DNA of 64,000 nucleotides from Chitinophaga vietnamensis (GCF_902167635.1 NZ_CABHMS010000004.1:248001-312000); one strand, 5' to 3'. Counted from the first letter of the stretch, positions 7,699 through 16,599 are shown. Translations and numbers: made by a program. The notes: generated by a model from the sequence alone, not told the origin.

Positions 7699-8826
7699 TT
7701 ATTTTTCTATTTGCATTCCGTCCAGCTTGTCGAACCGGGCGATGATCCCCCAGCCGTAGAAGTCATTAGCTACGCCTATCAACAATTCGTTATCGCCTTT
7801 GTTCAATGGAACCGCAAAAGATGCATTTTCGAGCGAACAGCGACCCTCCGGCTTTTTGATGATAGGGGCAATGTACGTGTTCTTATCTATATAAAGATAC
7901 CTTCCGTTGAGGAATACATACACATCATCGCTGAAACCCAGCGATAGTACCCGGCTTTGGGCGCTATCGGAGCGGATATTGGTTTTCAAAAATACCAGTC
8001 TCCGGGCCTTGGGCACGAAGCCCAGCTGCCGCGTGAGGTTCACCAGGCCGCCGCGTTCCGCCTGTATGGCGGTCCAGGGGCCATCTTGTTTCGGGATGTA
8101 ATATTTACTGAAGTCGATACTGTCCGGCACTGCGATGGCCTGGCTCAAGGCCCATTTGCGCAGGTAGCGCGGATCATTGCTGGCAGGGTCGATGCCGGCT
8201 TGCGCGGGCAGGCCCTCTGTTTGTCCGGGTTTTACAACAAGGTTGGCGATGATCGCATGGCCATCGAAAGAGAGGGCGCCATGGCTGCTGCGGCTTTCCA
8301 GGAAAGGCACTTCGAGCGTGGGCCGGTTCATATCATTGACGTATACCCGCAACTGCTTGCCGGATACCACCAGTTTCACATGGTTCCAGCGGCCCGGGTC
8401 GAAGCTGGCATTGCCCTGGTATTGCGGGTACATATCCCACATGTTCACGCCATCGAGGTAGGGCGCGTATTGCACGGCATCGATCGCATTGCTGTTGCCG
8501 GCGCGGGCGCTCCTGAAATAAAAGTACTCGGTTTCTTTTGCGTTGCTGCGCCTGAAATAGAAGCCGGAGAATTTCGCATCCAGCAACTCAATGTCATATT
8601 CAATAGTGCCGTCGGTGAAGTCGAACTGTTTCAATATGGCGCTGTCCCTGCTGCCCGCTATGCGCATGGCAGGTACTGACTTGTAATTGATAAATTCCAC
8701 AGTACCGGGCTGGAAGTCCCAGCTGCTGGCCTGCAAAGGCACGGTGATGCCGGGTTTACGGGAAGGCTGCGCCACCGCACAGGTGGTGGCCAGCAGCAAA
8801 AAATGAAGGAGCAATGTTCTGATCAT
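7699..8826 (-). CDS. Secreted protein with concanavalin-like (LamG/DUF1080-like) domain
   Basis: This 375-residue protein has a signal peptide (MIRTLLLHFLLLATTCAVAQ). Residues about 25-210 resemble a laminin-G/concanavalin jelly-roll domain of the kind seen in DUF1080 or GH16-related proteins; a typical strand pattern is GRWNHVKLVVSGKQLRVYVND. The remaining C-terminal part, with FLKTNIRSDSAQ and VFLNGRYLYID, looks like a second beta-sandwich. No catalytic residues were recognised, so it may bind carbohydrate rather than cleave it. It is divergent from the membrane protein at 8939, which also carries a lectin-like C-terminal domain. This pairing suggests a common function, which is inference. 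Confidence 0.6.
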   Translation of the reverse strand: MIRTLLLHFLLLATTCAVAQPSRKPGITVPLQASSWDFQPGTVEFINYKSVPAMRIAGSRDSAILKQFDFTDGTIEYDIELLDAKFSGFYFRRSNAKETEYFYFRSARAGNSNAIDAVQYAPYLDGVNMWDMYPQYQGNASFDPGRWNHVKLVVSGKQLRVYVNDMNRPTLEVPFLESRSSHGALSFDGHAIIANLVVKPGQTEGLPAQAGIDPASNDPRYLRKWALSQAIAVPDSIDFSKYYIPKQDGPWTAIQAERGGLVNLTRQLGFVPKARRLVFLKTNIRSDSAQSRVLSLGFSDDVYVFLNGRYLYIDKNTYIAPIIKKPEGRCSLENASFAVPLNKGDNELLIGVANDFYGWGIIARFDKLDGMQIEK

Positions 8827-8890
8827 GTCAAAAAAATTTTGGTATGGGGCAAAGCTGAATAATAAGTAACTTGATCAGCATTCAAAGCGG

Positions 8891-8919
8891 CATCAAGTTG
8901 ATGCAAGTTGGTGCAAGCT
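8891..8919. promoter_or_regulatory. Palindrome and tandem repeat in divergent gap, possible operator
   Basis: The palindrome GCATCAAGTTGATGC occupies 8891-8905. It overlaps two tandem 10-base units, AAGTTGATGC and AAGTTGGTGC (8896-8915). They sit between the divergent genes starting at 8826 and 8939. The repeat character suggests a regulator binding site; the binding protein is not known. Confidence 0.4.
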
Positions 8920-8938
8920 CATAACCACCTTATGCTGA

Positions 8939-10198
8939 ATGGATAATAATTCTGAAAAGAGATACATACAGGCATGCCTGGCAATGGTTGAACAGCAGTT
9001 GAACCGGGGGAGCAGCCATGACTGGACAACTTACGATTTTGAAAAATTGAGTGAAGAGATACAGGAAGCCACGCAGGTGGCCCTGAGCGTGACTACCCTG
9101 AAACGTTTATGGGGGAAGTTGAAATACGACAATGCACCGGCCGTCACTACACTCAATACCATTGCGCAGTTTGCCGGCTATGCCGACTGGCGGGCATTCA
9201 AATATCAGCATGCGATGCCGGCTCCTGCATCTCCCGAAAAAATAAAAATAGCTCACCGGCGATGGCCTTATGCTTTACTGGGCATCATTCCATTATTGGT
9301 GATCCTGTATTTTCTTGTCTTTTCCGGCACTGATCCGAAAACTGCTGCCAATGCGGCTTCCTTCTATTTCAGCAGCAACAAGACCGTCACCAGCGGCGTG
9401 CCTAACTCGGTGATCTTTCACTATGAAGCCCATGCCGCCGCCGATACCGTATTCATTGCACAAAGCTGGGATGTGAGGCGGAAGGTGGCCGTACCCCGCG
9501 ACCAGCAAGAGTATTCGGCTATCTATTACCAGCCCGGATATTTCAGGGCGAAGCTGATGGTAGGCAAACAGATCGTAAAAGAACATGACCTGATGATCAC
9601 ATCCGACGGATGGGTGGCCTTGGTGGAGAATAATAAAACGGAGGCGCCGCTGTATTTCAGGCAGCAGGAATTCCGCCATGATAGCGGCGTGGCGGTAAGC
9701 AGGGCCACGATGGAGGCCTATCACCTGGGCTTGCAGCCCGAGGCGCCGAAGCTGCGCTTTATCAATGTACGCGATATGGAAGGTATCCAGAACGACCAGT
9801 TCGTTTTTGAAACCAGTTTAAAAAGTGATTTCAATGAAGGCACGGCGGCTTGTCAGCGTGTACAGGTGCTGATCCTTTGTAAAAATGATGTGATCACCAT
9901 CCCGCTCTGCGCCAAAGGCTGTGTGGGCGAGATGAGTTTATACGCCAATGGCGCTGCGGCCAGCAGCCGGTCGGCAGACCTTTCAAAATTTGGCTGCAAT
10001 ATGAGCGACTGGGTGAAACTGCGTGTGGAAGCCAATAACCGGCATCTCCGCTTTTTTGTAAATGGTGTAGAGGCCAGCGCGCTCGACTGCCCGAATGCAC
10101 CCACAGATATCGTAGGTCTGCAATACCGCTTCGATGGCCCGGGCGCTATCAAAGATACCCGGTTCATCAAAGGGAATCAGGTGATCAACTTTCAGTGA
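8939..10198 (+). CDS. HTH-like, single-pass membrane protein with lectin-like C-terminal domain
   Basis: This 419-residue protein has three visible parts. Residues about 5-90 contain LSVTTLKRLWGK followed by TLNTIAQFAGYADWRAF, a helix-turn-helix-like module common at the N-terminus of Bacteroidota membrane proteins. Residues 110-129 form one transmembrane helix (YALLGIIPLLVILYFLVF). The rest would lie outside the cytoplasm. Its last 150 residues resemble a LamG-like fold (FETSLKSDFNEG, WVKLRVEANNRHLRFFVNG). The topology suggests a one-component transmembrane sensor with a cytoplasmic DNA-binding head, but DNA binding is not proven. It is divergent from the secreted lectin-fold gene at 7699-8826, a plausible target. 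Confidence 0.6.
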   Translation: MDNNSEKRYIQACLAMVEQQLNRGSSHDWTTYDFEKLSEEIQEATQVALSVTTLKRLWGKLKYDNAPAVTTLNTIAQFAGYADWRAFKYQHAMPAPASPEKIKIAHRRWPYALLGIIPLLVILYFLVFSGTDPKTAANAASFYFSSNKTVTSGVPNSVIFHYEAHAAADTVFIAQSWDVRRKVAVPRDQQEYSAIYYQPGYFRAKLMVGKQIVKEHDLMITSDGWVALVENNKTEAPLYFRQQEFRHDSGVAVSRATMEAYHLGLQPEAPKLRFINVRDMEGIQNDQFVFETSLKSDFNEGTAACQRVQVLILCKNDVITIPLCAKGCVGEMSLYANGAAASSRSADLSKFGCNMSDWVKLRVEANNRHLRFFVNGVEASALDCPNAPTDIVGLQYRFDGPGAIKDTRFIKGNQVINFQ

Positions 10199-10431
10199 TA
10201 GCCCGATATTTTCTTCCTGTTTATTGCTGCTCCAAAAACCGGATATGTCATTTCCCTGCGATGGCATCAAACGGATATTTTTGTACCTTGAACATAGGCC
10301 GCTGTCACCGGCTATGCGCACCGCAGCATTTTCACGCGCCTTCAGGCAGCGCTATGGCATTACGCCGCTGCAACTATATAAGTAGTGATATGGAATTGGT
10401 ACGGATTTTTCATCTGAAAAGAAAAAAAGTT

Positions 10432-10608
10432 ATGATGCCACAGCCACCCAAACGCCGCCATGGGGAGATCACGCCCGAAGAACCCTGTTTGTCCGGAGAA
10501 AGCATTGAAAGCACTCCTGACGATATCATCGCCGCCGCTATCCGCGACGCCACCCTCGATGCCCCTTATGATGCCATAAATGATGATGGCGAAGACCAGG
10601 AAGATTGA
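10432..10608 (+). CDS. Small acidic hypothetical protein
   Basis: This 58-residue ORF starts MMPQPPKRRHGEITPEE and ends in a very acidic tail (NDDGEDQED). The frame is open further upstream to 10195, but that extension is Cys/His-rich with no homology-like character and overlaps the preceding gene, so the ATG at 10432 (or 10435) is preferred. No signal peptide, membrane segment or known domain is visible. Proline and acidic bias resembles small disordered proteins found near regulators. It could be non-coding. Confidence is low to moderate. Confidence 0.4.
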   Translation: MMPQPPKRRHGEITPEEPCLSGESIESTPDDIIAAAIRDATLDAPYDAINDDGEDQED

Positions 10609-10672
10609 TTCACTAAGTTTTTTCTAATAACTTTCTAAAGGTATGCTAACAGCCCTTTCCGAAGTGGCAGCG

Positions 10673-10680
10673 TATCTTTG
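10673..10680 (+). promoter_or_regulatory. Candidate -7 box (TAnnTTTG) upstream of small ORF
   Basis: TATCTTTG matches the Bacteroidota primary-sigma -7 consensus TAnnTTTG exactly. No clear -33 TTTG is seen at the usual spacing. A transcript starting near 10687 would have a leader of about 115 bases before the ORF at 10803. Confidence 0.35.
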
Positions 10681-10802
10681 CCATGCATTTTAAAAAATAT
10701 GCACCCACGTATCATGGATAGTATTCCGGAACGATCAAAACAACATTGTTAATCTCCCGCCACGGCGCTCCGCTGCCCCGTTGCGGGGCAAAACCAGCAG
10801 CC

Positions 10803-10985
10803 ATGTTCAAATTTCTTTTCAAAGCATTCCGTTTCGAATCAAACGACAAAGACCTGTTTCCTATCGGCGAAGATGTGCGCCCATTCATCAATAGCAGCAA
10901 CAACCGTCATGCCCTTTCCCATAAGAACAAACACTATTACAGCGGCATGCGGAAACGCAAAAGCCATCATATAGGCCTCATGTAA
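10803..10985 (+). CDS. Small basic hypothetical protein
   Basis: This 60-residue ORF starts MFKFLFKAFRFESNDKD and ends KRKSHHIGLM, with a predicted basic charge and several His/Lys. An in-frame upstream start at 10746 exists, but its extra residues (SRHGAPLPRCGAKPA) look like translated intergenic sequence, so the ATG at 10803 is chosen. A TAnnTTTG box lies 123 bases upstream. The stop is seven bases before the family A palindrome at 10992. No domain was recognised. The length and Lys-rich C-terminus would fit a small Bacteroidota-specific protein, but the evidence for coding is limited to frame and start context. Confidence 0.45.
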   Translation: MFKFLFKAFRFESNDKDLFPIGEDVRPFINSSNNRHALSHKNKHYYSGMRKRKSHHIGLM

Positions 10986-10991
10986 GGCGCG

Positions 10992-11204
10992 CGCGAAGGT
11001 TGTCGGGCTCAGGATTATTTTGATTAAAAGGATTACCAGGATTTTCGAATTTATTGATTTTCGGATTTATTGATTTAATTGGAGCGGAGATGAACAATGT
11101 TGTTATCTCCGCTCCAATTAAATCAATAAATCCGAAAATCAATAAATTCGAAAATCCTGGTAATCCTTTTAATCAAAATAATCCTGAGCCCGACAACCTC
11201 CGCG
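10992..11204. repeat. Long intergenic palindrome, family A copy 2
   Basis: The outer left arm CGCGAAGGTTGTCGGGCTCA begins at 10992. Its complement ends at 11204 with one mismatch. The outer part keeps the GGATTACCAGGATT core, but the inner 55 bases of each arm (AT-rich, then GGAGCGGAGAT) are unrelated to the other copies. Arms meet with almost no loop near 11097-11101. It lies just upstream of the sigma factor gene at 11243. Confidence 0.92.
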
Positions 11205-11242
11205 TAATTTTTTATCTTACGCTCCAAAATCTGTAACACGCT

Positions 11243-11845
11243 GTGAATATTAACGAGGACAGGATACTTTTTTCGCGGGTAGCGGAAGGTGATGAAGCTG
11301 CATTCCGTGAGCTGTACCATCGTTATAACGCGGTGCTGGCGGGATCGGTGAGGAAGTTGCTGAAGTCGGAGGAGGAAGCGGCGGAGGTATTGCAGGAGGT
11401 GTTCCTGAAAGTGTGGATGATACGTGAAACATTGACTGATATTGACAATCCCGGCGGGTGGTTGTATCGTTTGTCGGCCAATTATTGTTTATCGGTGTTG
11501 CGGAAGCATGCCAAAGAAAGATACCGCCAGGAAGGGATATTGGAGGAAGACATCAAAGACCAGCACGATCTGTCGGAGGGCTTTGATGCCAAAGAATTAC
11601 AGGGCCTCGTGAAAGAGGCTATTGAGCAGCTGCCGGCTTCGCGCAGAGAGGTATTTCTCCTGAGCATGCAGGAAGGCAAGAGCCGGAAAGAGATCGCCGG
11701 TCAGCTGGATATATCGGAGCATACGGTAAAGAATCAATTATTATCTGCCCGTAAATTTATACGGGAATACCTTGAAATGCAGACGGGTAGCAAGTTTCCG
11801 ATGGTGCTGGTGATGTTGATGGCCGGCCTCCGGAAATTTTTTTGA
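11243..11845 (+). CDS. ECF RNA polymerase sigma factor of PUL 1
   Basis: This 200-residue sigma-70 family protein has region 2 near residues 20-85 (EEAAEVLQEVFLKVW, GWLYRLSANYCLSVLRKHA) and region 4 near 125-180 (LPASRREVFLLSMQEG, KEIAGQLDISEHTVKNQLL). It starts with GTG at 11243, about 38 bases after the family A palindrome. The FecR-type anti-sigma gene at 11902 and the SusC/SusD pair follow on the same strand. This is the classical Bacteroidota arrangement in which substrate binding to SusC signals through FecR to release the sigma factor. The hydrophobic C-terminal tail (FPMVLVMLMAGLRKFF) is common in this subfamily. Confidence 0.93.
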   Translation: MNINEDRILFSRVAEGDEAAFRELYHRYNAVLAGSVRKLLKSEEEAAEVLQEVFLKVWMIRETLTDIDNPGGWLYRLSANYCLSVLRKHAKERYRQEGILEEDIKDQHDLSEGFDAKELQGLVKEAIEQLPASRREVFLLSMQEGKSRKEIAGQLDISEHTVKNQLLSARKFIREYLEMQTGSKFPMVLVMLMAGLRKFF

Positions 11846-11901
11846 GTAACGCGTAGTACAGCGCATTATTTTTTGCGTCTAGGCAGCAAAAGGACCGAAC
11901 A

Positions 11902-13056
11902 GTGGAAGCAAAGGCCTATTACAAATTTTTATTGGAGCGATATTACAACGGCACCGCCAGCGCTGCGGAAACGGAGGAGCTGTATGCCGCGCTGATAGCG
12001 CATCCTGAAGATGAGGACTGGCAGGAGCTGATCGCCGGGCTGCATGCTGCCGAGCCGGCAGATCCGAACTACGATCCGCAAAGATATGAGCAGCATATCC
12101 GCCGTATCCTGTTGGCAAGGCCGCGGCGTATTTCTTTCTTCCGGCGCTATGCCGCTGCTGCGGCCGTTTTGCTGCTGCTCCTCGCTGCTGTAGGATATTT
12201 CCTGCTATCTACCACCATCAAAAAAATAACGCCTGTCGCCACCACTGCCGATGTGAAACCTGGCCACAATGGGGCTATCCTCACGTTAGCCGATGGCAGT
12301 GAACTGGTGCTCGACAGTTTGCAGAACGGCGTTGTTACCACCCAGCAAGGCACCCGCGTGGTGATGCACAACGGCCAGCTGCGCTATGAAGCCGGCAGCA
12401 ATAGCGCCGTGAGCAGCAATACCATGTCCACGCCGAGGGGCCGCAAATTCAGGCTGCAACTGCCCGACGGCACCGTGGTATGGCTCAATGCCGCCAGCGC
12501 CATCACTTTCCCCACAGCCTTCACCGGTCATGAAAGACGCGTACAACTCAAAGGGGAAGCCTATTTTGAGGTAGCACAAAATAAAGAACAGCCTTTCCGC
12601 GTACAGCTCCACGATGAAATAGCGGTAGAAGTACTGGGCACACATTTTAATATCAATGCTTATGACGACGAGGCCAATATCAGCACCACGCTGATGGAAG
12701 GCGCCGTGCGCGTAAACGCCCGCCAGCGCCCGGAAATACTGAAGCCCGGCCAGCAGCTGCTGGTAGACAGGAACGCCGGTATGCGCCTGGTGAACCACGC
12801 CGATACCTCCGCCGTACTGGCCTGGAAAAATGGCGTGATGAATTTCCAGGATAAGCAATTAACAGAAGTAATGCGCTTGCTGGCGCGATGGTATGATATT
12901 GAAATAGTGTATGAAACAACGCCACCGGATATTACCTTCTATGGCGAAATAGGCAGTGATGTCAATCTCTCCAGCGTATTGACATTCCTGCGGGATTCGG
13001 GCGTGCCATTCCGGATCGAAGGACGAAAACTGATCGTTGGCGCGAAGCCGGCATAA
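11902..13056 (+). CDS. FecR family anti-sigma factor of PUL 1
   Basis: This 384-residue protein has an N-terminal cytoplasmic sigma-binding part (1-80), one membrane helix at about 82-102 (AAAAAVLLLLLAAVGYFLL) and a periplasmic FecR domain. The FecR domain shows FRLQLPDGTVVWLNAASAI, then EAYFEVAQNKEQPFRV and VLGTHFNINAYDDE. Its C-terminal part (LTEVMRLLARWYDIEIVYE) is the domain that contacts the STN domain of the receptor. A GTG start at 11902 gives the usual MEAKAYYKFLLERYYNG opening. It lies between the sigma gene and the SusC gene and is expected to transmit the signal from the receptor to the sigma factor. Confidence 0.93.
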   Translation: MEAKAYYKFLLERYYNGTASAAETEELYAALIAHPEDEDWQELIAGLHAAEPADPNYDPQRYEQHIRRILLARPRRISFFRRYAAAAAVLLLLLAAVGYFLLSTTIKKITPVATTADVKPGHNGAILTLADGSELVLDSLQNGVVTTQQGTRVVMHNGQLRYEAGSNSAVSSNTMSTPRGRKFRLQLPDGTVVWLNAASAITFPTAFTGHERRVQLKGEAYFEVAQNKEQPFRVQLHDEIAVEVLGTHFNINAYDDEANISTTLMEGAVRVNARQRPEILKPGQQLLVDRNAGMRLVNHADTSAVLAWKNGVMNFQDKQLTEVMRLLARWYDIEIVYETTPPDITFYGEIGSDVNLSSVLTFLRDSGVPFRIEGRKLIVGAKPA

Positions 13057-13140
13057 TTTATTCATCAACCAACAGCTATCGACAATAAACAGTGAACAGA
13101 CAAATTCCAGTTAGTTAGATAAAACGGCTTTGCCTGTAAA

Positions 13141-13175
13141 TAAAAAACCGAAGGTGCTTGGACCCACCTCCGGTT
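13141..13175 (-). terminator. Minus-strand intrinsic terminator in the SusC leader of PUL 1
   Basis: On the minus strand the stem AACCGGAGGTG pairs with CACCTTCGGTT (13175-13165 with 13156-13146, one mismatch). A T run (TTTTTTATTT) then follows on the minus strand. It faces away from the susC gene, so it would end a transcript antisense to the leader. The plus strand has no T run here. Confidence 0.7.
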
Positions 13176-13240
13176 GAATGGTTTACAGCTATGCAAAGCG
13201 ATAAGTGTGCAAATACAACTCTTTTTTCACAAGCCAAACC
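13141..13240 (-). ncRNA. Predicted antisense RNA to the SusC leader of PUL 1
   Basis: A minus-strand TAGCTTTG box (13252-13245) matches TAnnTTTG exactly, and an intrinsic terminator lies at 13175-13141. A transcript of about 100 bases starting near 13240 would cover the whole proximal leader just before the susC ATG at 13252. In Bacteroides, short RNAs antisense to susC-type leaders (DonS-like) are known to repress such operons. A good -33 element is not visible, so this remains a prediction. Confidence 0.5.
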
Positions 13241-13244
13241 GCTA

Positions 13245-13252
13245 CAAAGCTA
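13245..13252 (-). promoter_or_regulatory. Minus-strand -7 box TAGCTTTG next to the SusC start
   Basis: Exact match to the Bacteroidota TAnnTTTG -7 consensus on the minus strand, ending at the first base of the susC start codon. It would drive the antisense RNA predicted at 13141-13240. A matching -33 TTTG is not evident. Confidence 0.4.
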
Positions 13253-16200
13253 TGCAAAAAATTGCTCTTTGTTGCCGGCCCTGCCATGTGCCTATACCTC
13301 GGAAAGGTAGCAGCAGCCGCCGGTTTTCAACCAAAATGCTGTTAGTGATGAAACTGACATTTTTCTTTCTTACCGCCGCATTTCTCAATGTGAGTGCCGC
13401 AGGATATGCGCAACTCATTACCTGGTCGGGCAAGGATGTGCCGATCGAAAAGGTGTTCCGCGCCATCCGCCAGCAATCCGGTTATACGATCGTTGCGAGC
13501 CGGGATGTGCTGGAAAAGGCGCGCCCTGTAACGCTCAACGTGCAACACGCACCCGTAAGCACCGTGCTGGATCTCTTACTGAAAGATCAGCCACTCCGTT
13601 ACGTGATCGATAATAAATCTATCTTCATCTCTCCCAAACCCTTGCCGGTGGCTGATCACAATGATATGCTGCTGGCAGTGGCCGCGGCGATGGATATACG
13701 TGGTAAGGTGACCGATGAAAGCGGCAATCCGCTGCCAGGCGTTTCCGTGCGCGTGAAAGGCAGCTCGCTCGGCGTCACCACCGCGGCCGATGGCGCCTAT
13801 GCGCTGCATATACAGGCTGCGCCACCGCAAGTGATCGTGTTTTCCTATCTTGGCATGGAACCACAGGAGTTCACCGTCAACAACAGCCGTGAGCTGGATG
13901 TACAGCTGAAGATATCTACCACGCAACAGAATGAAGTAGTGGTGGTAGGCTACGGCTCGCAGAAAAGAAGCGATGTAACCGGCTCCATCGCCTCCGTGCC
14001 GAAAGAGCGCCTGAAGAACCTGCCCGTGACCAATGTGCTGCAAGCCATACAGGGCGCCACTCCCGGCGTGAACATCATCAACAACTCTACCCGTCCGGGC
14101 AGCTCTCCGGCCTTTTATATGCGTGGCCTGAAATCTATTTCTGCCAGCAATGCGCCCCTGATCGTACTGGATGGAATGCCCTTCAGCGGCAGCTATAACG
14201 ATATCAACCCGAATGATATTGAGTCGATAGATATGTTGAAAGATGTATCTGCTACCGCCATCTATGGCGCCCGCGGCGCTAATGGCGTGATCATGATCAC
14301 TACCAAAAGAGGGAAGTCCGGCAAGCCTGTAATATCCTATAACGGTTACGGCGGTCCGGAATTCCAATCGAATGTAATGAAGCCGATGAACGGAGAACAA
14401 TACCGTCAGAAGAACCATTGGTACAATATCCAGGCAGGACGCCCGAGCGCGCCCGACCTGCCTTATCTCTCCGAGCAACAGAATTTCGCCAACGGCGCCA
14501 AAGAAGTGAACTGGCTCAAGGAGATCAGCCAGCAGGGCTATATCCAGAGCCATGAGCTGAATATCTCCGGTGGAACAGATCAGGTACGGTATTATATCTC
14601 CGGCACTTATCTCAAACAACTCGGTACGCTGAAAGGCTACCAGTTCAACCGTTCCAGCGTGCGCGCCAATATTGATGCGAACATCACGCCCTGGTTGAAA
14701 TCGGGCCTCAATATGGCATTGGTGAATAACAATGAAGATGGCGGCAGGGCGGACCTCTTCAGCGCTAACTCATTAAGCCCTTACGGTACCTTGTACAATG
14801 CCAAGGGCGATTATGAAGTGTATCCTATCGCGCCGCAAACATTGTATACGAGCCCGCTCATCAATCTCTATAACCCTGCTCTCAACCGTGGAAAAAATAT
14901 CATCACCGGCGGTTTTGCAGAAGTGACACCCGGTTTTGTGAAAGGGTTGAAATACCGCCTCAATGCTTCCTATACCTGGCGGCCCAAGCGCACGGCCAGT
15001 TACAGCGGCCGCAATATGGGCGATATGCTCGGCACCGCCAATGTGTATAATGAGGAAAATAAACAGTGGATCGTAGAAAATATTCTCAGCTATCATCTCA
15101 CTATCAAAAAAAATGCGCTCGATTTCACAGCCTTGTATAGCGCGCAGAAAGATGAGCAGTTCACCTCCACGCTGGATGCCAACACCTTCGTGAATGATCA
15201 TCTCGATTTCAATAATCTCTCCGCCGCACAGGTGCAGAAAACATCTTCCTCTTATACCGGCAGCAGCCTGCTATCGCAGATGTTCCGGGTGAATTACAAT
15301 TACGACAGCCGCTATCTTTTCACGGCAACAGTGCGCCGGGATGGCTTCTCCGGCTTCGGGCGGGATAACAAATATGGTATCTTTCCTTCAGTGGCAGTAG
15401 GATGGAACATGCGGAACGAGCATTTTATGGCAGCCGTGCCCGCGATCTCACAACTGAAGCTGCGCGCTTCTTACGGCCGTTCCGGGAACCAGGCGGTAGG
15501 CGCTTATCAAACCCTCACCAGGCTCAATACCATCCAATATATTTATGATGGCGTGACCACCGTAGGGCTTACCCCCAGCAGTTTAGGTAATCCCAACCTC
15601 AAATGGGAGACCACCACAGGACTCAATGTGGGCGTGGATTTCGGGCTGTGGGACAATCGCCTGAGCGGTAGCATTGAAGGATACACTACCCGCACGTCCG
15701 ACCTGCTGCTGAGCCGCAAGATACCCGCTATCACCGGCTATAGCTCAGTGTTCGACAACATCGGTAAAACAGCGAACAATGGTATCGAAGTGCTGTTGAA
15801 CAGCCGGAATATCGAGCAGGGCAACTTTACCTGGAACACCTCTTTCAATCTCTCCGTAAATAAAAATAAAGTAGTATCGCTCTATGGCGATAACAAAGAT
15901 GACATTGGCAACAACCTCTTCATCGGCAAGCCACTGCTGGGCATTTACGACTATACCGTAGTAGGCGTATGGCAGGAAGGAGAAGATAATAAAGTAGATC
16001 CAAGCACCAAGCCAGGATACCTGAAGTTCAAAGACATGGACGGTAACGGGAAGATAGACGCCAACGACCGTTCTTACCTCGGTACCCAATTGCCGAAATA
16101 TATTGCTGGTCTTACCAACACGTTCAGCTACAAAAATTTTACGCTTAACATTTTCATACAGGATGTGCATGGCTCGCTGCGCGCCAACAATATCTTCGAT

Positions 16201-16599
16201 AACCGCGACCAGGCCGGGGTGATCAACCTGCCCGCCAGCATTCCTTACTGGACTTCAGACAACAAGATCAACACCAATCCTTCGCTGTTCTACAGCAACC
16301 CGAGAGGCTACAAATATGCGCAGGATGCGTCTTTCATCCGTTTGAAAGATGTGACCCTCAGTTATAATTTCAACAAGGCTTCTTTGCAACGCTACAAGAT
16401 CTCCAACCTGATGGTGTACATCAGCGGCCGCAACCTGGCCACCCTTACCAAATGGAAAGGATATGATCCGGAAACGGCGCCATCTTCTATCACATCCAGC
16501 AGCGCAAGGCTGAATAACGGACAGGGCGCGGGCCAGCAGAGCTCCGACTTTTATCCGCTCACCGCTACCGTAGTGATGGGGATCAATATCAGTTTATAA
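13252..16599 (+). CDS. SusC/RagA-type TonB-dependent receptor of PUL 1
   Basis: This 1115-residue outer-membrane receptor imports oligosaccharides with energy from TonB. After a signal segment (KLTFFFLTAAFLNVSAAGYAQ in part, residues about 30-50) comes an STN domain (VFRAIRQQSGYTIVASRD), a carboxypeptidase-like domain (MDIRGKVTDESGNPLPGVSV), the plug with NEVVVVGYGSQKRSDVTGSI, and a long barrel ending in VVMGINISL. The STN domain marks it as a transducer that signals to FecR. The start at 13252 is chosen because upstream starts (TTG at 13174) fall in a terminator hairpin. It precedes the SusD gene by 19 bases and forms a glycan-uptake pair with it. Confidence 0.92.
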   Translation: MQKIALCCRPCHVPIPRKGSSSRRFSTKMLLVMKLTFFFLTAAFLNVSAAGYAQLITWSGKDVPIEKVFRAIRQQSGYTIVASRDVLEKARPVTLNVQHAPVSTVLDLLLKDQPLRYVIDNKSIFISPKPLPVADHNDMLLAVAAAMDIRGKVTDESGNPLPGVSVRVKGSSLGVTTAADGAYALHIQAAPPQVIVFSYLGMEPQEFTVNNSRELDVQLKISTTQQNEVVVVGYGSQKRSDVTGSIASVPKERLKNLPVTNVLQAIQGATPGVNIINNSTRPGSSPAFYMRGLKSISASNAPLIVLDGMPFSGSYNDINPNDIESIDMLKDVSATAIYGARGANGVIMITTKRGKSGKPVISYNGYGGPEFQSNVMKPMNGEQYRQKNHWYNIQAGRPSAPDLPYLSEQQNFANGAKEVNWLKEISQQGYIQSHELNISGGTDQVRYYISGTYLKQLGTLKGYQFNRSSVRANIDANITPWLKSGLNMALVNNNEDGGRADLFSANSLSPYGTLYNAKGDYEVYPIAPQTLYTSPLINLYNPALNRGKNIITGGFAEVTPGFVKGLKYRLNASYTWRPKRTASYSGRNMGDMLGTANVYNEENKQWIVENILSYHLTIKKNALDFTALYSAQKDEQFTSTLDANTFVNDHLDFNNLSAAQVQKTSSSYTGSSLLSQMFRVNYNYDSRYLFTATVRRDGFSGFGRDNKYGIFPSVAVGWNMRNEHFMAAVPAISQLKLRASYGRSGNQAVGAYQTLTRLNTIQYIYDGVTTVGLTPSSLGNPNLKWETTTGLNVGVDFGLWDNRLSGSIEGYTTRTSDLLLSRKIPAITGYSSVFDNIGKTANNGIEVLLNSRNIEQGNFTWNTSFNLSVNKNKVVSLYGDNKDDIGNNLFIGKPLLGIYDYTVVGVWQEGEDNKVDPSTKPGYLKFKDMDGNGKIDANDRSYLGTQLPKYIAGLTNTFSYKNFTLNIFIQDVHGSLRANNIFDNRDQAGVINLPASIPYWTSDNKINTNPSLFYSNPRGYKYAQDASFIRLKDVTLSYNFNKASLQRYKISNLMVYISGRNLATLTKWKGYDPETAPSSITSSSARLNNGQGAGQQSSDFYPLTATVVMGINISL

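Noticed and set aside
10195-10431. Upstream extension of the acidic small ORF
   Set aside because: It overlaps the end of the membrane protein gene by four bases and is Cys/His-rich without any domain pattern.
13174-13251. N-terminal extension of SusC of PUL 1 from a TTG at 13174
   Set aside because: The TTG lies in the terminator hairpin, and the extension has no signal-like or domain character. The ATG at 13252 is better.
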